Shown here: positions 1 to 7,890 of the stretch, one piece after another
Layout of the letters: the number at the start of each line of letters is the position of its first letter
Numbering within the stretch: position 1 is the stretch's first letter
Origin: Ignavibacteriota bacterium
GTDB taxonomy: Bacteria; Bacteroidota; Ignavibacteria; UBA10030; SZUA-254
Assembly: GCA_016209795.1 (NCBI GenBank)
Contig: JACQVI010000070.1
Coordinates: forward strand, 1 to 36,743
Direction of reading: 5' to 3'
Length of the DNA: 36,743 nucleotides
Translations under genes and position numbers: made by a program
Notes under the pieces: generated by a model
The model's input: the letters and a program-made list of their open reading frames with translations, nothing else
The model's database searches: none
Told to the model about the DNA's origin: nothing

Positions 1-22
1 ATAAATAAATGGAGGATAAAAA

Positions 23-64
23 GTGTCAATCTGCCCATTACACTGTGGCAAGAGGGAATTGGCA
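23..64. repeat. Hairpin repeat, copy 1
   Basis: First of three copies of a structured intergenic repeat (others near 1457 and 30814). The ends form an outer stem (TGTCAAT against ATTGGCA, with one G-T pair). An inner stem, TGCC against GGCA, encloses a core with TTACACTG. The inner stem differs from the other copies but still pairs. Confidence 0.6.
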
Positions 65-186
65 GGCATGCCGTCCTGAGGCTAGAGACAAAGAAGAATT
101 TCTGTTTGCGCATCCTTCATACAATACCTACACATTTGCAACTTACAATATTGTAAGTTACAATAGTGTAGAAAATTTGAAAAACC

Positions 187-396
187 ATGCACAATCCCCC
201 TATACACGACAAAATCGCTTTTGGTGAGACATTCTCGAATCGCGAATCGGAACGGAAACGACTCTCTGGTAACATCGCGTCTCGCATCAAACAATCGCTG
301 GTCAGCAAGGAGATCATCGATATTACCCCGCAGCGTATGGAATTCATCGACCCTCTATTCAAGTTGTGGTTCTCCACTGTGTATATGAAACAGTAG
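187..396 (+). pseudogene. C-terminal fragment of an archaeal-type AAA ATPase (probable remnant)
   Basis: A 69-codon open frame ending in IDPLFKLWF. This resembles the C-terminal end of archaeal-type, transposon-like ATPases, where a winged-helix segment is followed by a DPLF-x-LW motif. There is no P-loop or any other ATPase part upstream within the window, so only the tail is left. It sits in the decayed island just before hicBA. The family is suggested by one short motif only. A chance open frame cannot be excluded. Confidence 0.4.
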
Positions 397-466
397 TTAC
401 ACGTTTGATGATGAGACATATTCCGCATAAGAAGCCGGCGATTGGGAATGCGGTGAAAGGAACACC

Positions 467-613
467 ATGAACCCAAAAGAACAGAAATTCTTTGACGCAC
501 TCAGGGAATTGGAACCTCTTATCGAGCAAGCAAAGAAAGTTGCACCAGACCTAGAATTACCCGTTATAAAGATCTCGTTTCTCCAAAGTGGCAAGGAAAT
601 TTTTTGTTTCTGA
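467..613 (+). pseudogene. Broken gene fragment, copy 1 of a direct repeat around hicBA
   Basis: A 48-codon frame begins with ATG after a GAAAGG ribosome site. It contains IEQAKKVAPDLEL and stops at 613. A one-base shift restores a frame continuing as FFVSDEVIVRRMNV. The same two halves, again out of frame, occur downstream of hicA at 1264-1420. The LAKKFFVSDDVTVRR-like end resembles the C-terminus of ImmA/IrrE metallopeptidases, but this is weak. What is clear is that it is one of two related, frame-disrupted copies flanking hicBA. Confidence 0.45.
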
Positions 614-765
614 TGAAGTGATTGTACGAAGGATGAATGTGTTAAGAAATTGTTAAGGAATATTTCCGTTTGCATCTCTGATTTGTTATATTTGATACTT
701 GTTAGGACATAACTCGATTTTATTGAAAGAAAAAATTAACAACTAAACGATCATCATTAACAAGT

Positions 766-782
766 GTAGCTTTCATTGCTAC
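766..782. promoter_or_regulatory. Small inverted repeat before hicB
   Basis: GTAGC and GCTAC are separated by seven bases, directly upstream of the GAGGAG ribosome site of hicB. It could be an operator for autoregulation of the toxin-antitoxin pair or a leader hairpin. Short stems like this also occur by chance. Confidence 0.25.
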
Positions 783-793
783 GAGGAGATCAC

Positions 794-1033
794 ATGAAAC
801 AGATAAAAATTATTATAGAACGTCACGAAGATGGATATGTAGGATATCCCTTAGGATTTGCACGAGGGGCAATTGTAGGACAAGGTGATACCTACGCGGA
901 AGCGCTCAAAGACACCGAAAGTGCCATCAGATTTTTTATTAAGCATTACGGAAAGAAAAAATTTTTTGAGCATTTGGAAGGCGACGCACCAACCCTCGAA
1001 GCATACATTGCCGAAACAAGCGTGGCAATATGA
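794..1033 (+). CDS. hicB: HicB-family antitoxin
   Basis: A 79-residue protein that should bind and neutralise the HicA RNase encoded next. The first 50 residues show the HicB partial RNase H-like fold: a beta strand (KIIIERHEDGYVGYP), a glycine-rich turn with GQGDTYAEAL, and a helix with IRFFI. It ends soon after this domain, so it lacks the C-terminal DNA-binding domain of longer HicB proteins and may not repress its own promoter. The ATG at 794 is chosen because GAGGAG lies seven bases upstream; an in-frame ATG at 776 has no such site. Its stop overlaps the hicA start (ATGA). The HicB-first order is common for this family. Confidence 0.85.
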   Translation: MKQIKIIIERHEDGYVGYPLGFARGAIVGQGDTYAEALKDTESAIRFFIKHYGKKKFFEHLEGDAPTLEAYIAETSVAI

Positions 1034-1263
1034 AGTTCCCCGTTGACGCGGCGCAGAAAGATGTACTTAGAGCTTTTCAAAACTTAGGATTTTCTGTTGT
1101 GCGAAGAGGAAACCATATAATCATGGAGCGAAAAAATAGCGACGGTTCTGTTACTCCATTAGTGCTACCGAATCATCGCACCATCAAAAGCAGCACATTG
1201 AGATCTGTATTAACACAGGCGGGGATTGAGCGTAACGAATTCCTTGACGCTTTTTACGATTAA
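1030..1263 (+). CDS. hicA: HicA-family mRNA interferase toxin
   Basis: A 77-residue protein with the double-stranded RNA-binding-like HicA fold. It carries an N-terminal helix (LRAFQNLGFSVVRR), the GNH motif with the catalytic histidine, a beta hairpin (IIMER...TPLVLPNH) and the conserved KSSTLRSVLTQAGI helix. HicA toxins cleave mRNA and are held inactive by HicB. Translation is coupled to hicB through an ATGA overlap. All key parts are present, so the toxin looks intact. The pair stands alone in a decayed region between two copies of a broken gene, which suggests mobile origin and selfish maintenance. Confidence 0.88.
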   Translation: MKFPVDAAQKDVLRAFQNLGFSVVRRGNHIIMERKNSDGSVTPLVLPNHRTIKSSTLRSVLTQAGIERNEFLDAFYD

Positions 1264-1420
1264 CCCATTATTGAGAAAGCGGAGAAAATAGCGCCTGACC
1301 TCGAGCTTGAGGAAATTAAAGAACTTGTTTCTCCATAGCTTGCAAAAAAGTTTTTTCGTATCCGATGACGTGACTGTACGACGGATGGATGCCGAGGGAA
1401 TTTCACCGATACAGGAATGA
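1264..1420 (+). pseudogene. Broken gene fragment, copy 2 of the direct repeat around hicBA
   Basis: Directly after the hicA stop an open frame reads PIIEKAEKIAPDLELEEIK, then a stop. A neighbouring frame continues FFVSDDVTVRRMDAEGISPI and ends at a TGA. It is homologous in sequence and order to 467-650 upstream of hicB, and both copies break at a similar place. It looks like the end of an older gene, perhaps ImmA/IrrE-like. No ribosome site or start codon is visible. Confidence 0.45.
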
Positions 1421-1456
1421 CTCGATACGAGCGATGAATCAGATGGAAAACAGAAA

Positions 1457-1499
1457 GTGTCAATCTTCACTTTACACTGCGGCAAGTAGGAATTGACAA
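1457..1499. repeat. Hairpin repeat, copy 2
   Basis: Second copy, same orientation as copy 1. The outer stem TGTCAAT/ATTGACA pairs perfectly. An inner stem CACTT/AAGT closes a loop with TACACTG. Copies 1 and 2 bracket the ATPase fragment, hicBA and the broken gene copies. The stretch 1500-1640 holds nothing else recognisable. Confidence 0.65.
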
Positions 1500-1640
1500 C
1501 TCGTGGGAACACGAAAGCTGGGACTTGGCCAGATAAGTAAGCGCTAATCTAAATCTGATTCCGAGGCAATCTGGGATTTCCACTGGAGGCACAGTCTGAC
1601 GCTGTAGGATATTACCCAGTACTTATTCAATCCCTAATCA

Positions 1641-1922
1641 TCATATTCGAAATCGTTCCGCCCGAATGTTATACTTCTTCATCAGCGCGTGAAAATTTTG
1701 TCTCGTCATCTTCGATGCTTTTGCAGCGGCAGTCACATTCCCGCGATGTTTGCTAAGTTGATCGACAAGGAATTGTTCTTCAAACAAGTTCAAGATATGT
1801 TCACGAGAAGTACTGAAGACTGGACTGATAATTGGCAGAGCGTCGTTTCTTTTGGCTGACTCTCCTAGTTTATCCTTGATTGTCTCGGGTAGGATAATAT
1901 CTCCTCTCATCAACATCACTGC
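1641..1922 (-). pseudogene. C-terminal remnant of an NtrC-family sigma-54 regulator
   Basis: Only about 93 codons remain: the end of the AAA+ linker and the Fis-type helix-turn-helix (GNVTAAAKASKMTRQNFHAL). They align without gaps to the end of the intact regulator at 16066-17481. Homology stops abruptly at codon GCA near 1922, where the frame is preceded by TGA. Receiver and ATPase domains are absent. A block of 83 bases (1669-1751) is identical to 16094-16176 even at synonymous sites, while sequence just upstream is diverged. It follows operon A as the intact kinase/regulator pair follows operon B, so it looks like what is left of operon A's own two-component system. If still translated it would be a bare DNA-binding domain. 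Confidence 0.8.
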
Positions 1923-1974
1923 TCATTATTGTACCGCACGAAACCGAAAGATTCTACCCCCGATGAATCAACAC

Positions 1975-2427
1975 CTAAGGAGATTTCTCCTCAATCTCTT
2001 GAGCCAGCCGTTTCTTTGACAACGTGTGAATGTAGAGTATCACGTTTCCTATCTCATCCTTGTTGAGTATATCCTTCCACCTCGGCATCTCAGGGGACTT
2101 GCTTACTGAAGCTCCACCGTTGCTGATGACATTAAAGAGATATTCATCGGATAGGCTCACCATATAAACACTGTCCGTATGATTCGCCGGCGGTGGATTC
2201 AGCGTGTAACTGTGGATTCCATCCCCTTCACCAGTGGTTCCGTGGCAGCCTGCACAGTAGCGTTGATACAATCGTTCACCGATAGCTTCTTGCCGTCGTG
2301 GACTGATTTCAGGAATCTGAGATTGTATCTTATCATCCGCCTGACATCCTACAAGTAGGAGAAGGCTGAAGATGGATAGCGGGCGGCAGATGGCAGATTG
2401 CAGTGTCTGTGAGATGCAAGTCATCAA
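1975..2427 (-). CDS. Monohaem c-type cytochrome lipoprotein (operon A)
   Basis: A 150-residue exported cytochrome c. A hydrophobic stretch ending LLLVGC looks like a lipobox, so the protein should be anchored to a membrane and face the periplasm. The haem site is CAGCH (about residue 58), followed by GTTGEGDG and a likely axial Met in SPEMPRW. Class I monohaem cytochromes shuttle electrons; here it probably serves the octahaem protein and the Rieske/cytochrome b core. It is the last gene of operon A and overlaps the octahaem gene by ATGA. The paralogue at 20972 has the same layout (haem, GEGDG, DSIYM/DSVYM-x-LSDE, MPxW). Confidence 0.88.
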   Translation of the reverse strand: MMTCISQTLQSAICRPLSIFSLLLLVGCQADDKIQSQIPEISPRRQEAIGERLYQRYCAGCHGTTGEGDGIHSYTLNPPPANHTDSVYMVSLSDEYLFNVISNGGASVSKSPEMPRWKDILNKDEIGNVILYIHTLSKKRLAQEIEEKSP

Positions 2428-4904
2428 TAACTCAAAAGATATTTCGTGATCAGTAAAGCTTCCTCATCAGACAAATTTAGAACAGGTTCAAGTGCGGCTG
2501 GGTCGAGTGCTTGAGGATTCTTGATCCACCGGAATATCCATCCAGCAGTTCTTCGTTCACGGATGTTCATATCGGTTGAGACTAACTCCGGACCCATTGT
2601 TCCTCCTTCGTAGTTAATTTGATGACATGATTGGCAGCGATACTTTTCGTAATACAGCTTTCGGCCTTTCTCAGTGTCTTCTTTGGAAATCTTTACATCC
2701 TTTAAGAAGTCTGAAGCAATGTCATTGTTTATCAGGACGGTTTTCATATAATTCGCGATGATATCAATCTCTTGTTCAGGAAGATTGAACTTCGGCATTC
2801 GCTCGACCAGCGTCGGTCGAAGAGTAGTTGGATTGCGGAAAAATTCTTTCAACCACTCTGCATTTGCTCTGCTGCCTTCATAAGAGAGATCAGGTGCTAA
2901 TGTGCCGCCCCTACTGTTAATTTTGTGACATGTCAGGCAATTTAATTCAGAAACGAGTCTGCCGAATTCACCTGGAGGAGTATAATTGCTTTCTGGTTGC
3001 CTGCTTCGAACAAACGGCTCAGGAGGATGTTCCTCAGTAAATCCCAAAAGGATTGTTGAAAGTGATTGAGCTTCACGGAGATTGAAACTGAAATCCGGCA
3101 TTTTTAATTGAATTCTCTCAGTCGAAAAAATTCTCGGATTCTGCAACTTGGTAACAACCCAGGCTTCCTTCATTCGAGGAATATCAATAACATCCCCAAA
3201 ATCAAAATTCTCAATTGGCTTGTCACCGAAGAAGGTCAAATCAGCGCCAACTTTTCCACCAACAGCTTCTTGCCCTACAGGGTCGTGGCATCCGAGACAA
3301 CCATAGTCGATAACAAGTTTTTCTCCACGCTTCACTTCGTCTGAAGAGCGAACCAGTACCATCTGTTCATCAGTATCTGTTGTCTCCGTGAGGCTTAAAA
3401 GGTAACTGACGATTAACTGGATTTCTTTATCTGTGAAGCGATATTGAGGCATCTTGGTATTGGGCTGATACGCACGTGGGTTTTTGATCCAGGCAAACAG
3501 CCATTCCGGACGTACTTTCTGTGCGACCTTGATGAGATCGGGAGCCAACGTACCGCCGGTTCCGTCAAGTGAATGGCAGCTAACACAGCGAGCGTAACCA
3601 AATAACTCTTTTCCTTTCTCAATCATCTCTTGAGTTGCTATCCTGAAACTGGGTTGTGAGGGAGATCGTTGTGTTAAACTCTTCTCAAGAAGATATGCCC
3701 TGATTGCTCGTGCTTCCTCTTCCGTGAAATGGAAGTTCGGCATCTTTGTTCTTGGGAGATATTCTTTTGGATTGAGTATCCATTTCAGCAGCCAGCTTGG
3801 CTTGACTTTTACTGCGATGTGATTCAAGGGCGGACCAATATTTGGCACTTTCACATAGCCTTCCACATTATGACAACCGAGACATCCCGAACTCTCAAAC
3901 AATTTTCTTCCATCGGTTAACGTTGGCGCTTCTGGAAAGTCAACTGCTTGATGGCATTTTCCACACAAGCGCTCCCGAACACCTTCCCCAAGTAATGGAT
4001 TGGGCCAAAACTCGGCGGCACCATGTGCTGCCCGTGCAGTGAGAGCAACACCTTGACCACCATGACAAGGCGTACACCCGAATTTTTCAACTGGGTGATA
4101 ATCGATGATGTACGAGTGTCTGGTAAACGGTTGCTTCTCGTTCTCAAATCCTTGTTGGTCGATACCTAAGTGACAAGTCATACAGCGTTCAACTCGGGCA
4201 ATGCGCCCGCCGAAATTATCGTAATCAAAATTTTCTAAAACAACTTGCTTCACTTCGATTGCTCTCTTTTTGACGGCTTCAACTTTCCGCTGCCATGCGG
4301 CAATATCTGCCCTCATCGCCATCAAACTATCTTTTAATTTTTCAACTCTCTCTCCAACCGCTCGTACTTTCACCTCGAGACTGTGTCGTTTTTTCTGGAC
4401 CAGAGCAATTTCACGCTCCAGAGTCGCTTTCTCCTGCTCAAGTCGATCCAAACGTAATTTCTCCTTATCTGCCGGTTTTTTCTTATGAACAGCAGTTTTA
4501 TACAGGTAGTACACTTCGTCAGATTCGCTTCGAGTGAATTGAAGTTGTTGGGAAAGTTCTGAAAGATGGAGCTGCACTTTTCCTAATTCGCTTGCTGCTT
4601 GCCAGTACTCTTCGTTCTGAAGCGCTGCCTCTGCAATGCGCAATTCCAGCTCAACGGCTGCATATCTCCCCTGAACTTCTGGTGTGTGAAACTCTTCCTC
4701 TGCCCCATGAAGTCCTTGTTCGGCTTTTGCTAATTCCAGTTGGTGAAACTCTTTCTGATGCTTTTTCCACGGTCGGCGAACCCATGTTTCATCGATGACT
4801 GCCCAGACGGTCGAGAATGCAAGTAATCCTGCGGCACAGACATAGATCAATCCGTATGATCTGATCTCAACAGGAATCGACCGACGTTTTTCCAGAATCT
4901 TCAT
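2424..4904 (-). CDS. Octahaem c-type cytochrome with N-terminal coiled coil (operon A)
   Basis: An 826-residue protein with one membrane anchor (residues 18-37), a charged heptad-rich region (about 45-220) likely to be coiled coil, then eight CXXCH sites at Cys 241, 277, 314, 341, 440, 536, 656 and 757. The first three lie in a compact module with HGGQG. The last five sit in cytochrome c-like modules with a W-x-NP-x-MPxF pattern giving Met ligands near 388, 485, 602 and 703. The fifth module reads LEPVLN and lacks that Met. It probably carries electrons between the Rieske/cytochrome b core and soluble carriers. The operon B homologue (22008) has the same eight haems but no coiled coil. The start directly abuts the ferredoxin stop. 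Confidence 0.88.
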   Translation of the reverse strand: MKILEKRRSIPVEIRSYGLIYVCAAGLLAFSTVWAVIDETWVRRPWKKHQKEFHQLELAKAEQGLHGAEEEFHTPEVQGRYAAVELELRIAEAALQNEEYWQAASELGKVQLHLSELSQQLQFTRSESDEVYYLYKTAVHKKKPADKEKLRLDRLEQEKATLEREIALVQKKRHSLEVKVRAVGERVEKLKDSLMAMRADIAAWQRKVEAVKKRAIEVKQVVLENFDYDNFGGRIARVERCMTCHLGIDQQGFENEKQPFTRHSYIIDYHPVEKFGCTPCHGGQGVALTARAAHGAAEFWPNPLLGEGVRERLCGKCHQAVDFPEAPTLTDGRKLFESSGCLGCHNVEGYVKVPNIGPPLNHIAVKVKPSWLLKWILNPKEYLPRTKMPNFHFTEEEARAIRAYLLEKSLTQRSPSQPSFRIATQEMIEKGKELFGYARCVSCHSLDGTGGTLAPDLIKVAQKVRPEWLFAWIKNPRAYQPNTKMPQYRFTDKEIQLIVSYLLSLTETTDTDEQMVLVRSSDEVKRGEKLVIDYGCLGCHDPVGQEAVGGKVGADLTFFGDKPIENFDFGDVIDIPRMKEAWVVTKLQNPRIFSTERIQLKMPDFSFNLREAQSLSTILLGFTEEHPPEPFVRSRQPESNYTPPGEFGRLVSELNCLTCHKINSRGGTLAPDLSYEGSRANAEWLKEFFRNPTTLRPTLVERMPKFNLPEQEIDIIANYMKTVLINNDIASDFLKDVKISKEDTEKGRKLYYEKYRCQSCHQINYEGGTMGPELVSTDMNIRERRTAGWIFRWIKNPQALDPAALEPVLNLSDEEALLITKYLLSY

Positions 4905-5183
4905 CTATCGTTCCCTTGGTACCATCACAATACATTCCCACGGGCACTCCTTTACACACAGTGTACAGCCAGTGCAAGGCTCTTCAATCACACGACACAC
5001 ATTTGCCTGAAGCTCCAGGTTGGGATTAGGAAGAACGACGATGCAATCAACTGGGCAGAACTCAATACACACTTCACAACCTGTGCATGTTTCTTCGTCG
5101 ATGAGTGCAATAAGTTTCGATTTTTTCTTGATAACGGTGCGCTGCTGTGATTGCGCCGCCTGTGTACTCTCACTTCCCATCAT
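4905..5183 (-). CDS. 2x[4Fe-4S] ferredoxin subunit (operon A)
   Basis: A 92-residue protein with two classic cluster motifs, C33-x2-C36-x2-C39-x3-C43 and C70-x2-C73-x2-C76-x3-C80, plus additional cysteines 47, 63 and 84. There is no signal peptide, so it should work on the cytoplasmic side. It overlaps the cytochrome b subunit IV gene by ATGA and abuts the octahaem gene, which points to a subunit or docking partner of the Rieske/cytochrome b complex. In operon B the ferredoxin role is instead carried by the C-terminal domains of a large FAD protein (26323). It may link a cytoplasmic low-potential pool to the quinone site; this is inference. Confidence 0.85.
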   Translation of the reverse strand: MMGSESTQAAQSQQRTVIKKKSKLIALIDEETCTGCEVCIEFCPVDCIVVLPNPNLELQANVCRVIEEPCTGCTLCVKECPWECIVMVPRER

Positions 5184-6037
5184 ATATTAAACCAAGGTGT
5201 TACCCACACATATTTGATGTTGAAAAAGATTCTAAGAAACATTTTCATCGGCAGTGCCGTCATCGTCAAGAATAAAAAAGCGATGATGACGTACCGCAGC
5301 AGACCTAAATTCTTCATGAGCTCTGCATGTTTCTTTTTCAGGTAGAGATAGAAGAAAACTCCAAGAGAATAGTATCCGAGCACTACCCCACCTCCAAAGA
5401 CCGATGACCAAAAGTAGGATCGAATACCAAAGAGATACGGAAGATCAACATTGGTTATGGCAACGATCCGATGCACATCCCACTCCTCCCACGGATAAAA
5501 GAAATACCAGCCTGGTCCTCGAAAAAACGTTCCGATAATGATGAGAGCAACCCAGAGCAAATAACCAAAACTGAAAATGAGGATCGCAGCCCTCCGCTGA
5601 CGAAAACTGTAATAGCCTGTTCCTTTTGGATTGAGATCAAGATATGGAATCGCCATAAGGCCGATAATGATGAATGTTGGCAGAACCACACCAGCAATCC
5701 AGGGATCGAAATAGACCAACATTTCTTGTAAGCCAAGAAAATACCATGGAGCCTTTGCAGGATTTGGTGTTTTGCTGGGATTAGCAAGTTCTTCGAGCGG
5801 TGCATCAATTGTAATTGACCAAACGGTCAAGATGACCATGATCAGAAGAGTTGCCAAAAACTCGATGCGTGTCAGATAGGGCCAGCAGTGGACTTTGTCG
5901 ATATTTCTGTTGACACCATACTTGTCATTTTTAACTGCTTGGCTGATACCGAGCCAATAGTAAAACAAGACAAGCAGCAGCATTCCAGCGATGGGAATGT
6001 TGTCTGGGCGTGTCAAGATGTGAAAGAACTGTTCCAT
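5180..6037 (-). CDS. Cytochrome b subunit IV-like (C-terminal half of cytochrome b), operon A
   Basis: A 285-residue integral membrane protein with about seven hydrophobic segments. After the first helix comes DAPLEELANPSKTPNPAK followed by APWYFLGLQE, the quinol-site loop of split cytochrome b proteins; the PEWY-equivalent position reads APWY. A second motif, GTFFRGPGW, follows. The pair of this gene and cytochrome b at 6467 makes a b6f-like split core. It is longer than the operon B paralogue (232 residues), with additional C-terminal membrane segments. A DoxX-family gene separates it from cytochrome b in this operon only. It overlaps the ferredoxin gene by ATGA. Confidence 0.9.
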   Translation of the reverse strand: MEQFFHILTRPDNIPIAGMLLLVLFYYWLGISQAVKNDKYGVNRNIDKVHCWPYLTRIEFLATLLIMVILTVWSITIDAPLEELANPSKTPNPAKAPWYFLGLQEMLVYFDPWIAGVVLPTFIIIGLMAIPYLDLNPKGTGYYSFRQRRAAILIFSFGYLLWVALIIIGTFFRGPGWYFFYPWEEWDVHRIVAITNVDLPYLFGIRSYFWSSVFGGGVVLGYYSLGVFFYLYLKKKHAELMKNLGLLRYVIIAFLFLTMTALPMKMFLRIFFNIKYVWVTPWFNI

Positions 6038-6049
6038 GGTCCAAAAACT

Positions 6050-6436
6050 TCATTGCAAACTCAGTGGCCACGGACATGAAAGCGCCAGCATCATCAACAC
6101 TGCACCGACAAGTGCAAGGTTCTTTGTGAAGTTAACCATCTCCATCATCTTGATCTGTGCATCTTCGACTTTCCAGAAATTGTGCATTGTGAATGAGACG
6201 GGAATCAGGGATGTAATGAGTAGTAGAATGCCAATATCGGGATAGACACCTGTCATGATACTCAAACCACCGAGCAAGAGCATGAAGCCTGTAACTACAA
6301 CGGCTGCTGATGGGAATGGCACTCCCTTCATTTTCGTATAATCCTTCATCATAGTAAAACGGAGAAAATGATTGAGTCCATTGAAGATGAAATAGCCGCC
6401 AAAGATTATTCTTCCGATGAGAAATAGTATCTCCAT
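6050..6436 (-). CDS. DoxX-family membrane protein
   Basis: A 128-residue protein with four predicted membrane helices. The N-terminus (IGRIIFGGYFIFNGLNHF) is the hallmark of DoxX-like proteins. Named after a thiosulfate:quinone oxidoreductase subunit, the family is broad and members often have other or unknown roles. It is wedged between the two halves of cytochrome b, with a good AAAGGA ribosome site, so it is made together with the complex. An assembly factor or an additional membrane subunit are both possible. Operon B has no counterpart. Confidence 0.8.
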   Translation of the reverse strand: MEILFLIGRIIFGGYFIFNGLNHFLRFTMMKDYTKMKGVPFPSAAVVVTGFMLLLGGLSIMTGVYPDIGILLLITSLIPVSFTMHNFWKVEDAQIKMMEMVNFTKNLALVGAVLMMLALSCPWPLSLQ

Positions 6437-6466
6437 ACGATTTTCCTTTCTTTGATACGGTGAGCT

Positions 6467-7234
6467 TTATTCGTGTTCAGGCGGACGAGAAATTCCACCA
6501 TCTTTCCTTACTCTCCAGAAATGCACAATCATAAAAGCCACGGCTAAAAGTGGCAAAGCGATACAATGTAAAACATAAAACCGCAATAGTGCAGGGGGTC
6601 CAACTTGTGTTCCGCCTAAGAGAAGAAATCGGATGTCGTTGTCAGCTTTCATTCCAAGTTCCGTGCCAAAAGGACCTTCATGACCAAGAAATGGCGTTGC
6701 TCGTGCCATATTAGTTCCAACGGTAATTGCCCACATGGCAAGTTGATCCCACGGTAAAAGATACCCCGTGAATGAAAGGAGAAGAGTCAAGACGAGCAGC
6801 ATAACTCCGACAACCCAATTGAATTCTCTTGGCGGTTTATATGACCCTGTCAGAAAAACACGCAGCATGTGAAGCCAGACGGTAATCACCATCAGATGTG
6901 CAGCCCATCGATGCATATTGCGGAGGAACATCCCGAACGGAACATCATGCTCGAGATACTTTATGTCTGCATACGCATATTCAGCCGTTGGGCGATAGTA
7001 GAACATGAGGATCACACCCGTCACAGTAAGAACGATGAACAAGAGAAAGGTAATGCCGCCCATCCCCCACGTGAAGCGGATGTCTGTGGCGTGTCGCCAT
7101 ACCGAGGTAGGATGCAGATGCAGAAAAACATTGCTTACAATCTGATGCATCCGGTTTGGTTTGGTATCCTTGTAACCGTGCCGAAATACCGACCGATATA
7201 TTTGTGACCGTTTAATTTTTTCCCAAGTGCTCAT
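6467..7234 (-). CDS. Cytochrome b, b6-type N-terminal half (operon A)
   Basis: 255 residues with four core membrane helices carrying two b haems. The ligands are His108 and His122 (14 apart) in helix B and His223 and His238 (15 apart) in helix D; the 15-residue spacing is the b6-type signature. Other conserved pieces are [29 protein letters not shown] and [10 protein letters not shown]. The protein forms the quinone-oxidising/reducing core with subunit IV and the Rieske protein. The ATG at 7234 is preferred because it overlaps the Rieske stop as ATGA; a start at 7267 would intrude 37 bases into that gene. Confidence 0.93.
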   Translation of the reverse strand: MSTWEKIKRSQIYRSVFRHGYKDTKPNRMHQIVSNVFLHLHPTSVWRHATDIRFTWGMGGITFLLFIVLTVTGVILMFYYRPTAEYAYADIKYLEHDVPFGMFLRNMHRWAAHLMVITVWLHMLRVFLTGSYKPPREFNWVVGVMLLVLTLLLSFTGYLLPWDQLAMWAITVGTNMARATPFLGHEGPFGTELGMKADNDIRFLLLGGTQVGPPALLRFYVLHCIALPLLAVAFMIVHFWRVRKDGGISRPPEHE

Positions 7235-7788
7235 ATCTTTTTCAGAAATGACCCCGGCTTCCCCCACTCACCTCTTTCATACAGGAACTTCACACTCTTG
7301 TCTACGACCAGCTCACCATTTTCATTGAGCGTGATTTTTACTCGTTCAAGAGGACGAGGTGCCGGTCCTTCAAAGTTTATACCACTTAGATGAAAGCCAC
7401 TGCCATGGCAGGGGCACTTGAATTTATTTTCCGTCTCTAACCATCTGGGCGTACATCCTAAGTGCGTGCACACTGCCGACAATGCATAGAATCCCTCTTC
7501 CTCATGCACGACCCAAACTTGTTTTGATTTCAAGTACTTACTGCTGACTTCACCGAGAGCATATTCATCAGGGAAACCAGCCTTAAATACAGGAGCAGAT
7601 TCAAAGAGAACCCGTGGAAAGAAAAAACGAATTGTGCTAAGGATTGAAATTCCTAAAAAAACAAAAAAGGCAATCCACCCGGAAAGAGAAAGGAGATCAC
7701 GACGTGTGATCCACAATCCTCGTGTCTTGTCAACTGCGATCTCCTTCCGAAGAGGAGTAGTATGTTGCAACTCTTCTGTGTTTGCCAT
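7231..7788 (-). CDS. Rieske iron-sulfur protein (operon A)
   Basis: 185 residues: a twin-arginine-like stretch (ITRRDLLSL) before one membrane helix (about 37-56), then a Rieske domain with C107-T-H109-LGC112 and C125-P-C127-H128 holding a [2Fe-2S] cluster, and GPAPRPL after it. It would take electrons from quinol at the outer face of the membrane. The ATG at 7788 is preferred over an in-frame GTG at 7821. It sits upstream of cytochrome b, with an ATGA overlap. Compared with the operon B homologue it has a C-terminal extension ending in a run of Lys. Confidence 0.93.
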   Translation of the reverse strand: MANTEELQHTTPLRKEIAVDKTRGLWITRRDLLSLSGWIAFFVFLGISILSTIRFFFPRVLFESAPVFKAGFPDEYALGEVSSKYLKSKQVWVVHEEEGFYALSAVCTHLGCTPRWLETENKFKCPCHGSGFHLSGINFEGPAPRPLERVKITLNENGELVVDKSVKFLYERGEWGKPGSFLKKI

Positions 7789-7839
7789 AATTTCTCGCAA
7801 GAAAAATATAGCTCGGAACACGTGTTCATGATCATATGG

Positions 7840-7866
7840 TTACTAATTCACTAATTATCCATCAAG
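7840..7866. repeat. AT-rich heptad spacer shared with operon B
   Basis: On the minus strand this reads GATGGATAATTAGTGAATTAGTA, a seven-base periodic unit (ATTAGTG/A). Nearly the same string lies at 28935-28959 in operon B, but between different genes. It belongs to a set of short periodic spacers in this window. Confidence 0.5.
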
Positions 7867-7890
7867 GACACTTATGTTCCAGGCATATCT

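Noticed and set aside
9-227. 72-codon plus-strand ORF at the window start
   Set aside because: It spans the hairpin repeat and AT-rich non-coding sequence and has no ribosome site or recognisable motif.
23-1499. Hairpin repeats as a CRISPR array
   Set aside because: There are only two copies 1.4 kb apart here and one 29 kb away, with genes between them and no regular spacers or cas genes.
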